9,234 nt of DNA from DASTCC01 sp035711465 (lineage in GTDB: Bacteria; Acidobacteriota; Vicinamibacteria; Vicinamibacterales; SCN-69-37). The DNA lies in NCBI GenBank assembly GCA_035711465.1, contig DASTCC010000524.1, positions 1-9,234 on the forward strand, written 5' to 3'. A model generated the notes under the pieces. That model had not been told where the DNA came from. It saw nothing but the letters and a program-made list of their open reading frames with translations, and ran no database searches. A program made the position numbers and the translations under genes. Of the stretch, positions 1 to 6,801 are shown piece by piece. Every line of letters begins with the position of its first letter. Position 1 is the first letter of the stretch.

Positions 1-165
1 GTCCTGCACGATGCGGCCAGCGGGTTCGCACGCGCCCGCGAGGGTGACGCCGATGGTATCGAGGAACGCCCGCGCCGCGGCCGATCGCGCCGCGGCCGGA
101 ATCTCCGCGCCGGTCGCGAAGCTGGCGAGCCTCCCCAGCAATCCGGTCGTGGCGGCGACGCTCAT
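1..165 (-). CDS. MmgE/PrpD family protein, N-terminal fragment (runs off left edge)
   Basis: Reading the minus strand from ATG at 165-163 gives 55 residues without a stop to the window edge. They begin MSVAATTGLLGRLASFATG and include the stretch FLDTIGVTLAGACEPAGRIV. The order helix, then (F/L)LDT(I/L)GV-LAG, then EPA-RIV is the typical start of MmgE/PrpD proteins. That family includes 2-methylcitrate dehydratase and cis-aconitate decarboxylase. Known members are cytosolic and act on tricarboxylic or related acids; the catalytic part lies outside the window, so the reaction is not known here. The start codon overlaps the stop of the TPP beta subunit by 4 bases (ATGA, 165-162). No clear Shine-Dalgarno precedes it, so translation is probably coupled. 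Family assignment is good; substrate is open. Confidence 0.8.
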   Translation of the reverse strand, partial: MSVAATTGLLGRLASFATGAEIPAAARSAAARAFLDTIGVTLAGACEPAGRIVQD

Positions 166-749
166 GCCGGGCCGCCGGACGTCGCCGCTTCAGCGCACCC
201 GATCGCGGCCATGAAGCGCTGCTTGATGAACACGCAGTCGAGCGGCGGCTTCGCGACCGGCGCCGACTCCGCGACCTTGGCGACGATCGTCCACGGCCCC
301 GGCTCGCGCGCCGTCCGCGCCATCGCTGCCTCGAGCTCCGCGATCGTGCGGACCGCCACCGCGCCGTCGATCCCCATCGCCTTCGCCGCGGCGGCGAGAT
401 CCGCGCCGTGCGCCGTCGCCGTGTCCTGTCCGCCGGTGGTCGCATAGAGCGCGTTGTCCATGACGACGACGACGAGATTCGGTGGCCGGACCCAGCCGAT
501 GGTCGCGAGCGAGCCGAGATTCATGAGCAACGAGCCGTCGCCGTCGAGCACGAACACGCGGCGTCCGGGCTGCGCCATCGCCAGACCCAGGCCGATAGAC
601 GACGCCAGCCCCATGCTGCCCCAGGTGTAGAAGTTGGTTGGCCGATCGCCTGCGGCGAAGAGGTCATAGGCGGGATGTCCGAGGCTGGCGACGATCGGCT
701 CGGCGCCGGCGAGTCCGACGATCGCGCGCGTGGCGTCGAGGCGCGTCAT
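162..749 (-). CDS. Thiamine-diphosphate decarboxylase beta subunit (ComE/Ppd-like, PP domain)
   Basis: This 195-residue protein matches the C-terminal (PP-domain) half of sulfopyruvate and phosphonopyruvate decarboxylases. Visible signatures are FYTWGSMGLASSIGLGLA (about 40-57), the TPP/Mg motif LDGDGSLLMNLGS (68-80) closing with MDN at residue 99, and TGGQDT (105-110), a family feature following the cofactor motif. The frame stays open upstream to 956, but that upstream part is arginine-rich shadow of the alpha gene. The start at 749 is chosen because it has a GGAGG six bases upstream and forms an ATGA overlap with the alpha stop. The enzyme should decarboxylate a 2-oxo acid in the cytosol as an alpha/beta complex. 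Sequence alone does not separate sulfopyruvate, phosphonopyruvate or another 2-oxo acid as substrate. Confidence 0.88.
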   Translation of the reverse strand: MTRLDATRAIVGLAGAEPIVASLGHPAYDLFAAGDRPTNFYTWGSMGLASSIGLGLAMAQPGRRVFVLDGDGSLLMNLGSLATIGWVRPPNLVVVVMDNALYATTGGQDTATAHGADLAAAAKAMGIDGAVAVRTIAELEAAMARTAREPGPWTIVAKVAESAPVAKPPLDCVFIKQRFMAAIGCAEAATSGGPA

Positions 750-1291
750 CGCGCGCCTCCGGTCGTCGGCTGCGGCACCGTGATCGATCGCGGCAGCAGA
801 CAGGCGCCCGCCACCCGCGTGCCGAACGCGGTGCGGCCGACGCGTTCGATCGTGGCGGCGGTTGCGTCCGCGCTCGCCACCACTTCGGCGGGCATGTCGA
901 TCGCGGTGCAGATCGCGCGCACCGCCTGGCCCATCGGCACCTGCGCCGCGTTCCACTCGCCGGCATCGCCGCGCATGCTGATGATCGTCAGACAGGGAAT
1001 CTGATACGGCACGAGCAGCGAGGTGATCGCGTTGAGCGAGTTGCCGAGCCCGCTCGACTGCAGCATCACCGTCGGCCTGGCGCCGCCGAGATAGAGGCCG
1101 GCGGCGATGCCGAAGGCTTCCTCTTCACGCGTCGCGATCGTGGTCTGGACGTCGGGAAACGACTCGCGGAGCGATCGCAGCACCTGCGACAGCGGGTTGT
1201 CTGGGACGTAGATGACGTGGCGGCTGCCCGCGGCATAGAGGCCCGCACAGACGCCGTCGGCCCATGTTGCCGGCCCGGTTTGCGATTTCAC
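746..1291 (-). CDS. Thiamine-diphosphate decarboxylase alpha subunit (ComD/Ppd-like, PYR domain)
   Basis: This 181-residue protein matches the PYR-domain half of split sulfopyruvate/phosphonopyruvate decarboxylases. It carries VIYVPDNPLSQVL (26-38), ATREEEAFGIAAGLYLGG (53-70) with the likely TPP-activating glutamate (E56 by spacing), and MLQSSGLGNSLNAITSLL (76-93). REEE followed by GIAAG-YL resembles ComD more than the ANEGNA form of phosphonopyruvate decarboxylase, so ComD-like is preferred. The start is a GTG at 1291. No Shine-Dalgarno is visible, but TATAAA lies 8 bases upstream, so the message may be leaderless or nearly so. It is the first gene of a minus-strand operon with the beta subunit and an MmgE/PrpD gene. 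It should partner with the beta subunit to form active sites at the alpha/beta interface. The substrate is not known. Confidence 0.87.
   Translation of the reverse strand: MKSQTGPATWADGVCAGLYAAGSRHVIYVPDNPLSQVLRSLRESFPDVQTTIATREEEAFGIAAGLYLGGARPTVMLQSSGLGNSLNAITSLLVPYQIPCLTIISMRGDAGEWNAAQVPMGQAVRAICTAIDMPAEVVASADATAATIERVGRTAFGTRVAGACLLPRSITVPQPTTGGAR
756..760 (-). promoter_or_regulatory. Shine-Dalgarno of the TPP beta subunit
   Basis: GGAGG on the minus strand lies six bases before ATG 749 and inside the end of the alpha gene. It decides the beta-subunit start against the much longer open frame that extends to 956. Together with the ATGA overlap it implies coupled translation, fitting a 1:1 subunit ratio. 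Confidence 0.75.
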
Positions 1292-1364
1292 GAGCGCAGT
1301 TTATACGGTTAAAGAGACCCATCAGCCGGTGTTATCCTTGCCTCGCGGACCAGAAGGGTTGTTC
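1292..1364. promoter_or_regulatory. Divergent promoter region, TPP operon / envelope protein
   Basis: The 73 bases between the divergent starts hold the only AT-rich patch nearby. On the minus strand TATAAA (1305-1300) ends 8 bases before the GTG start of the alpha gene and is a good -10 candidate; no convincing -35 is seen. On the plus strand TATCCT (1333-1338) is a weaker -10 candidate, with TTAAAG (1309-1314) about 18 bases upstream. The plus-strand gene has an AGAAGGG ribosome-binding site at 1352-1358. Promoter assignments are by eye. Confidence 0.35.
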
Positions 1365-2813
1365 ATGCAGCGCTGTCGATCGCTGTTTCTCCTTTCCCTT
1401 TTTGTTATCAGCAGCAGCGCCTTCGCCCAGACGCCGAGCGTCACCGGATCGGTGACCTATCGCGAGCGGATGGCGATGCCGGCCGGCGCCGTCGTCGAGA
1501 TCACGATCGAAGACGTCTCGCGCGCCGACGGGCCGTCGACGGTGATCGCGTCGATGCGGATCGACGATCCCGGGCAGGTGCCGATTCGATTCGACCTCGG
1601 CTACGACCCGGCGCGCATCGATCCGCGCGGCCGCTACACCGTGCGCGCGCGCATCTTCGCCGACAACCAGCTGGTGTTCACGAGCACCGACGCCGCGCTG
1701 GTGATCACCCAGGGACATGGATCGGCGGCCAATCTGGTGCTGCGCCGCGTGCCGCCCCCACCGCCGCGCGCGGGCGCGGCCGGCACCCCGCCGCCGGCGC
1801 CGGCCAGAGCGGCGTCGGCAGCCGGCAGGCCGCAGGCGCCGCCGCCCAATCCGTTCACCGGCCTGCCTGCGAGCTTCACCGGCACGCTGCCGTGCGCCGA
1901 TTGCCAGGGGATCCGATACCAGCTCAACCTGTTCGCCGACGACTCGTATTTTCTGCGGCGCACGTACATCGGCAAGGGCGAGCCGGTGGACCGCGTCGGC
2001 ACGTGGCTGATCTCGTCCGACCGGCGCGTCATCGGCCTGCACGACGCCCGGGGCGAGGCGCTCGAGTACTTTGGCGTTCGTGACGCGCGCACGCTGCGCG
2101 CGCTCGATCGCGACGGCCGCGAGTTCGCGACCCCCGCGGCGTCGACGCTGACGCGCGACGCGCGCTTCAACCCGGTCGACGTGCGGCTGCCGCTGCGCGG
2201 CACCTACAGCTACATGGCCGACGCCGCCGCGTTCACCGAGTGCACGACCGGACAGAAGTGGCCGGTGGCGCAGGAGGCCGACAACCGCGCGCTCGAATCG
2301 GCCTACACCCAGGCCAAACACGCGCCCGGCGCGCCCATCATGGTCGAGCTCGAGCTCGGGCAGGTCGTACTGCGCGCGCATCCGGATCGCGCCGCCAACG
2401 TGCCGACGCTGGTCGTCCATCGCTTCGGCAAGCTCGCACCCGGCGCGACCTGTGCGCCGCGCTACACCTCGGCGCCGTTCGAGACGACGACGTGGAGACT
2501 CACGCATCTTGGCAACGACGCGATTCCCGCGCCGGCGAACGCACGCAACGAGCCGACGCTGACCTTCGAAGCCGACTCGACGCGCTTCTCCGGATCCGGC
2601 GGCTGCAATCGCTTCGCTGGCACCTACACGACGAACGGCGACGCGCTGACGATGACTGCGGTCGGCACGATGATGGCGTGCCCCGCGGGCGGCGATACCG
2701 AGTCGCGCTTGATGGCCGTGATCAAGAACACCACGCGCTTCCGCGCGCTCGGACGGACGCTCGAGTTGTTCGACGCGGCGGGGAACCGGCTGGCGAGGTT
2801 CGACGCAAGGTGA
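1365..2813 (+). CDS. Exported YbaY-like / NlpE-like / META (HslJ-like) three-domain envelope protein
   Basis: The start at ATG 1365 is preferred over the in-frame 1329 because AGAAGGG lies six bases upstream and the product begins with a clean signal peptide. That peptide (hydrophobic SLFLLSLFVISSSAFA, cleavage after A21) precedes QTPSV. The 482-residue protein has four parts. Residues 26-128 resemble YbaY (VTGSVTYRERMAMPAGAVVEI). A proline/alanine linker spans 129-166. Residues 168-365 resemble NlpE: FTGTLPCADCQGI with a C177-x-x-C180 pair, then YSYMADAAAFTECTTG near 281-296. Residues 375-482 are a META/HslJ domain with SGSGGCNRFAGTY and MMACP. There is no lipobox, unlike E. coli NlpE, so the mature protein is probably soluble in the periplasm. 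Homologues act in envelope stress, adhesion sensing or copper tolerance; the role here is inferred. Confidence 0.88.
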   Translation: MQRCRSLFLLSLFVISSSAFAQTPSVTGSVTYRERMAMPAGAVVEITIEDVSRADGPSTVIASMRIDDPGQVPIRFDLGYDPARIDPRGRYTVRARIFADNQLVFTSTDAALVITQGHGSAANLVLRRVPPPPPRAGAAGTPPPAPARAASAAGRPQAPPPNPFTGLPASFTGTLPCADCQGIRYQLNLFADDSYFLRRTYIGKGEPVDRVGTWLISSDRRVIGLHDARGEALEYFGVRDARTLRALDRDGREFATPAASTLTRDARFNPVDVRLPLRGTYSYMADAAAFTECTTGQKWPVAQEADNRALESAYTQAKHAPGAPIMVELELGQVVLRAHPDRAANVPTLVVHRFGKLAPGATCAPRYTSAPFETTTWRLTHLGNDAIPAPANARNEPTLTFEADSTRFSGSGGCNRFAGTYTTNGDALTMTAVGTMMACPAGGDTESRLMAVIKNTTRFRALGRTLELFDAAGNRLARFDAR

Positions 2814-2850
2814 CGACGGGTGACGATGGCTGACGACAGGTAACGGCAGG
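2801..2850 (+). repeat. Degenerate 10-bp tandem repeat at the gene end
   Basis: Exact 10-base periodicity: CGACGCAAGG, TGACGACGGG, TGACGATGGC, TGACGACAGG, TAACGGCAGG. The consensus is about TGACGACAGG. The second unit starts with the stop codon of the envelope-protein gene. The units place TGA, TGA, TGA and TAA in frames 0, +1, +2 and 0, so all three forward frames are closed within 31 bases. Confidence 0.7.
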
Positions 2851-2898
2851 TGCGGCGCAGCTATCGGTGCGATAGCAGCGCAGCCACGGCGCACCTGC
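2846..2898. terminator. Large hairpin between convergent genes, possible bidirectional terminator
   Basis: The outer stem pairs GCAGGTGCG (2846-2854) perfectly with CGCACCTGC (2890-2898). Inside it, GCGC (2855-2858) pairs with 2878-2881. After an A/A mismatch, GCTATC (2860-2865) pairs with GATAGC (2871-2876) around the loop GGTGC. Bases 2882-2889 bulge out on one side. It fills the space between two converging genes and its right arm touches the stop of the response regulator. There is no T-tract on either side, so it is not a classical intrinsic terminator. Confidence 0.5.
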
Positions 2899-3539
2899 TA
2901 GACGATGCCTTCCTTGATCGCCTTCGCCACCGCCTCCGACTTCGAGTGCACCTGGAGCTTTTCGTAGACGTTCTTGAGGTGGAACGAGACCGTGTTCGGG
3001 GAGATGTTCAGTTCGCGCGCCGCGGTCTTGTAGTGATGGCCCTCGATCATCAGTTTGAGGAGCGTCGTCTCCTGCGGTGTGAGATGGCAGGTCGCGCGTG
3101 GCGGCGGCCGAAAGGTGCGGAAGATCGCGAGCACGCGCCGCGCCACCTCCGGCGACATCGGCGCACCGCCGGCGATCGCCTCGCGCAGCGAGTCCACCAG
3201 TCGGGCCGGAGGGGTGTTCTTCAGCAGGTAGCCTGAGGCCCCTGCGCAAAGCGCGTCGAAGACGTTGCCGTCGTCGTCATGAACCGTGAGGGCGAGGATC
3301 GGCACGTCGGCGAAGCGCGCGCGCAAACGCTTCGTGCCCTCGATGCCATTCATGCCGGGCAGCCCGATGTCGACGAGGATCAGGTCCGGAGGCGCGATCA
3401 GCGCGGCGAGCGCCTCTTCCATCGATCGATAGCGGCCGACACAACGGAATCCCGCGGTGGCGTTGATGAGCACCGCCAGGCCCTCCCGGACTTCGCGGAG
3501 GTCTTCGATGACGGCGACTCCTACGGGAGCATTGACCAT
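2898..3539 (-). CDS. NarL/FixJ-family response regulator
   Basis: This 213-residue protein has an N-terminal receiver and a C-terminal LuxR-type helix-turn-helix. The receiver shows the acidic pair E12-D13, phosphoacceptor D57 in LILVDIGLPGMNG, T85 in ILALTVHDDD and K107 in GYLLK. The DNA-binding part (about 152-213) reads LTPQETTLLKLMIEGHHYKT and then LNISPNTVSFHLKNVYEKL, the usual NarL recognition-helix pattern. It lies 130 bases downstream of a HisKA_3 kinase on the same strand. That kinase class partners with NarL-type regulators, so phosphotransfer between the two is expected. The ATG at 3539 has no obvious Shine-Dalgarno. Target genes are not known; a dyad upstream (3641-3656) and its relative at 6852-6867 are candidate sites. 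Confidence 0.92.
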   Translation of the reverse strand: MVNAPVGVAVIEDLREVREGLAVLINATAGFRCVGRYRSMEEALAALIAPPDLILVDIGLPGMNGIEGTKRLRARFADVPILALTVHDDDGNVFDALCAGASGYLLKNTPPARLVDSLREAIAGGAPMSPEVARRVLAIFRTFRPPPRATCHLTPQETTLLKLMIEGHHYKTAARELNISPNTVSFHLKNVYEKLQVHSKSEAVAKAIKEGIV

Positions 3540-3669
3540 GTGCGGGTGGTTGCGTCTGGCACGCAGGATACGCCGAACCGCCCGATTCCTGCGCGAGCGC
3601 CCGGTCGGCTCTTTCTAGCACCCGCCAGGCGGGCATGGAACTACGTTGATTGGTAGGGTCGCTGATCCA
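3540..3669 (-). promoter_or_regulatory. 130-base spacer between kinase and regulator
   Basis: This gap is long for a kinase/regulator pair in a dense genome. It holds a short strong hairpin, CCCGC/GCGGG (3621-3625 with 3629-3633), and the dyad at 3641-3656. A TATCCT motif (minus strand) lies about 30 bases before the regulator start and could be a -10. The layout would allow a separate promoter or partial read-through for the regulator. No T-tract follows the hairpin and no gene is evident in the gap. Confidence 0.3.
3641..3656. promoter_or_regulatory. CTACGT...GTAG dyad upstream of the response regulator
   Basis: CTACGTTGATTGGTAG has CTAC/GTAG arms around 8 bases. It matches the dyad at 6852-6867 at 11 of 16 positions, with both outer arms and the first six bases identical. 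It lies between the sensor stop and the regulator start. It is a candidate regulator-binding site, inferred only from symmetry and position. Confidence 0.3.
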
Positions 3670-6600
3670 TCAGACCGGGGCCTTCACGGTCACCGATGTG
3701 CCACGCCCGGGGCGCGACGTGATCACGCACGTGCCCCGCAGCGCCGCGGCCCGCCGTTGCAGGCTGCGCAGGCCCTGTCCATCGCCGGCCTTCGCCGGAT
3801 CCAACCCGATCCCGTTGTCGGCGACGACCATCACGAGCTGCGACTCCTCGAGTCGGATTTCGATCGCCACCTGCGAGCAACGCGAGTGGCGGGCGACATT
3901 GCTCACGGCTTCTTTGAAGATCAGCAGCCAGTCTCGCCGCGCTTCCATGGTGAGCTTGCGATCGGCCGCGGCCGCGGGCACGTCGAACCTCAGGGCAATC
4001 TCGCGCTGGGTGAACAGCTCGTCGGCGTGCTGCCGCATCCGGCGGACCAGATCGCGGAGGCTTTCGCGCGCCGGGTTGATCGCCCACACGATGTCGCCCA
4101 TCGAGCCGATTGATTCGCGCGCGATCTGGGCTATCGACGCCAGGCGGACGTCGTCGCGAGTCGTCCGCGCGACCTCGCTGAGCAGGGCGATGCGGGTCAG
4201 GTTCGCGCCGATGTCATCGTGCAAGTCGGTGGCGATGCTCGTCCGCATTCTCGCGAGCTGGAGCACGCGCGACACGCGGTAGTGATGGGCCGCGTAGGCC
4301 GCGGCGCCGATGGCGGCCGCGGCCAGCATCAGGAACCACCCCCGCAGCCAGACCGGGCGTAGGATCGCGAACGCCACCGTCGCCGGAGCGCTGGCGACGC
4401 CTTCGGAGTTCACCGCGCGGACGTGAAACGCGTATTCGCCCGGCGCGAGACTGGCGAAGGTGATGCTGCGTTGCCCGGTCGGCGCGCTCCACCGGGCATC
4501 GCCGCCTTCCAGCTGGTACTGATAGCTCAGCACTTCGCCGCCGCCGAACCCGAGCCCGACGAAGTCGATCCGGACTTGATTCTGGCTCGGCGGAAGGGGA
4601 CCGATCGAGAGGCGCCTCGCGCCGAGCGCCGAGACCGGCCTGGACTGGCCGCCCACATGGAGCGCGCTGATCAGCGCGATCGGCGGCGCCGCCGCGAGAT
4701 CGTCGCCGGGCGCGAGCCGGGCGAGGCCGCTCGACGTCCCGAACCAGAGCACGCCGGCACGGTCCAGGAACGCGTCCTTGATGATGCCCGGCGGCAGTCC
4801 GTCGGCCGCGGTGTAGTGCTTGACGCGGCCGCTCTCCGGATCGAAGCGATCGAGGCCGTTGCCCCCGCCGAGGTAGAGGAGACCGCGACGATCTCCGGTC
4901 AGCGTCTCGATGTTGTTGCTCGACAGTCCATCCGCGGTGGAATAGGTCACGAACCGCGGCCGAGCCGCGGTCACCTCGTCCACGCGGACGAGTCCGCCGC
5001 GGGCAGAGGCGACCCAGAACCGCCCGCCGCCGTCACGATGGAAATCGACAATCGTTCCGGCCGGCAGGCCGTCGGCCGGCGTGAAGAAGGTGAACCGGTC
5101 GTCACGATAGCGGGCGAGTCCGCTGTTGAACCCGATCCAGATCCCCCCCGATGCGTCCTCGCCGAACGACCGCGGCGTGTCTCGCACGAGCGAGGGCAGC
5201 CCCGGCCTGCCGCCGAGATCGTGCACCTTGGCGTCGCGGTGGTCCCAACGCGCCAGTCCCTTGATCGCCGACGAGATCGTCGAGATCCAGATGTCGCCGC
5301 GCGAGTCCTCGAACAGCCGGAAGACGAGACCGGCGGCGAGGCCGTCGGACGGCACATAGACGGCGAGTGGGGAGGCCGACGCGATCTGTTCGAATCGCTC
5401 CGTGGCGGGGAAGTGCACCAGCCCGACGTCGGTGCCGACCCACCACGTGCCGTCGCGCGCCTGAAGCGTGACCGCTTCCATCACCCAGCCGATCTGTTCA
5501 GGTTTCACCGCCGCAGGGAGGAAGGCGTGAAACCGCTGCTCGTTCAGGCAGCCGAAGCGGATGTGCCCTCCGGCCGGAGCGCCGCCGAGCGGGAGCGGGA
5601 CGCCCTCGATGAAGGTCGAGAGCGCATCGCCCAACAGATGACCCCTGAAGCAGATCTGCCCGGCGCGGTCCTGGAACACCGAATGCACCGCCTCGAGACC
5701 GTCCGCGGCGCCGTACGTCGTCAGGCCGTTGCGCGAGAGCTTCACTGCACCAGCCTCGCTCGAGGCGATCCAGATGTTGCCGGCGGCGTCTTCAGCAAGG
5801 CCGCTCACCGCGGGATGACTCAGGCCATTGCGCGCCGTGTAGGCCCGGAGGACAGCGGCGGTGATGGCTTTCGATCCCGACACCTCGGCCAGGCCTCGGG
5901 CCGTGCCGATCCAGATGCGATCGTCCGCCGTCCTGAGAATGGACAGCACCCAGTCGTGCGGCAATCCGTTGGTCGAAGACAACTTCGTGCCGATGGTCAG
6001 CGGACGATGCTGCGCGTCAGCGGTGATCCGGAAGGCGCCAGCATCGCGGGAACCCACCCACAGACTGCCGTCGCCGGCGTCAGTCAGCACGGTGAGATAC
6101 TTGCCCGGCAGGCCATCGCTCAGGCTGTATCGCGCGACGCGGCCATCCGGCCATCGTCGCGACAGGCCAACCGGTGTCGTTATCCACAGCGTGCCCCACC
6201 GATCCTCGAGCAGGTCGCCCACTTCGCGCTCTTCCGGAACCCGATCCGGCAGTCCGATCTCGATCGGGCTCACGCGCAGACGCCCGCCGCTGCGATCGAG
6301 GCGGGCCAGGCCCTGGCGAGTGCCGATCCAGAGCGTGCCGTCAGCGCCCTCGGCCAGCGCCGTCACTGTCGTCGAATAGCGATCGCCCCCGCCTGGATCG
6401 ACGAGCGTGAACATCGGCCGGCGCGAGCCGGTCTCACGGTCCGCGGTCACGAGGTGCGGACTCGGCACACCCTCCGGGTCGAATCGAACCAGGCCGGCCT
6501 CGGATCCGAGCCAATACTCGCCGCGTCGGGTTTCGATCAGGTCGTTGATCCTGCCAATCGGCAGCCCCTCCGCGGCCGAGAAGTTGATGAAGCCGTAGCC

Positions 6601-6801
6601 ATCGAAGCGCGAGAGTCCAGCGGGCGTGCAGAACCACAGAAACCCGTGCGAGTCGGGGACGATGCGCTCGACCGCCACGTGCGCGAGCCCGTCGGCGGTG
6701 GTGTAGGTCCGCACCGGCAGCCGCTCCGCGCCGACCGGCGGGACGGTCGCCGTCAGCAGGAGGAGGAGCGCCAACGCTCGCGCCGGGAAGGAATTGCGCA
6801 C
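3670..6801 (-). CDS. Sensor histidine kinase: double Reg_prop propeller, Y_Y_Y, TM, HisKA_3, HATPase
   Basis: Taken from GTG 6801, the protein has 1043 residues; GTG 6810 is an alternative adding three. CATAAT at 6820-6815 (minus strand) fits a -10 for a very short leader. The frame is open to 7092, but that extension is arginine/cysteine-rich and non-homologous in look. Residues 1-25 are a signal peptide ending PPVGA. About 26-745 hold 14 propeller blades of the pattern (T/A)DGL...G-(L/I)WIGT--GL-R, for example YTTADGLAHV, TLWIGTRQGLARL and VLWFGTSSGLARL; the eighth (QICFRG) is degenerate. A Y_Y_Y domain follows (SYQYQLEGGDARW; SLAPGEYAFHVRAVN), then one membrane helix (about 817-841). The phospho-accepting histidine is H861 in TDLHDDIGANLTRIALLSE. 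The ATPase has FKEAVSNVARHS, DNGIGL and GQGLRSLQRR. The propellers should lie in the periplasm and bind an unknown ligand. Unlike Bacteroides hybrid systems it lacks a fused receiver. Confidence 0.93.
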   Translation of the reverse strand: MRNSFPARALALLLLLTATVPPVGAERLPVRTYTTADGLAHVAVERIVPDSHGFLWFCTPAGLSRFDGYGFINFSAAEGLPIGRINDLIETRRGEYWLGSEAGLVRFDPEGVPSPHLVTADRETGSRRPMFTLVDPGGGDRYSTTVTALAEGADGTLWIGTRQGLARLDRSGGRLRVSPIEIGLPDRVPEEREVGDLLEDRWGTLWITTPVGLSRRWPDGRVARYSLSDGLPGKYLTVLTDAGDGSLWVGSRDAGAFRITADAQHRPLTIGTKLSSTNGLPHDWVLSILRTADDRIWIGTARGLAEVSGSKAITAAVLRAYTARNGLSHPAVSGLAEDAAGNIWIASSEAGAVKLSRNGLTTYGAADGLEAVHSVFQDRAGQICFRGHLLGDALSTFIEGVPLPLGGAPAGGHIRFGCLNEQRFHAFLPAAVKPEQIGWVMEAVTLQARDGTWWVGTDVGLVHFPATERFEQIASASPLAVYVPSDGLAAGLVFRLFEDSRGDIWISTISSAIKGLARWDHRDAKVHDLGGRPGLPSLVRDTPRSFGEDASGGIWIGFNSGLARYRDDRFTFFTPADGLPAGTIVDFHRDGGGRFWVASARGGLVRVDEVTAARPRFVTYSTADGLSSNNIETLTGDRRGLLYLGGGNGLDRFDPESGRVKHYTAADGLPPGIIKDAFLDRAGVLWFGTSSGLARLAPGDDLAAAPPIALISALHVGGQSRPVSALGARRLSIGPLPPSQNQVRIDFVGLGFGGGEVLSYQYQLEGGDARWSAPTGQRSITFASLAPGEYAFHVRAVNSEGVASAPATVAFAILRPVWLRGWFLMLAAAAIGAAAYAAHHYRVSRVLQLARMRTSIATDLHDDIGANLTRIALLSEVARTTRDDVRLASIAQIARESIGSMGDIVWAINPARESLRDLVRRMRQHADELFTQREIALRFDVPAAAADRKLTMEARRDWLLIFKEAVSNVARHSRCSQVAIEIRLEESQLVMVVADNGIGLDPAKAGDGQGLRSLQRRAAALRGTCVITSRPGRGTSVTVKAPV

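Noticed and set aside
750..956. N-terminal extension of the TPP beta-subunit frame
   Set aside because: It is antiparallel-free shadow within the alpha gene and lacks family similarity; ATG 749 has a Shine-Dalgarno and the ATGA overlap.
1332..2894. A 520-codon minus-strand open frame antisense to the envelope protein
   Set aside because: Arginine-rich shadow without recognisable motifs; the plus-strand gene has a signal peptide, a Shine-Dalgarno and three domains.
3621..3633. CCCGCC-A-GGCGGG hairpin between kinase and regulator as a terminator
   Set aside because: Only about five pairs can form around a loop of at least three bases and no T-tract follows, so it is noted within the spacer but not called a terminator.
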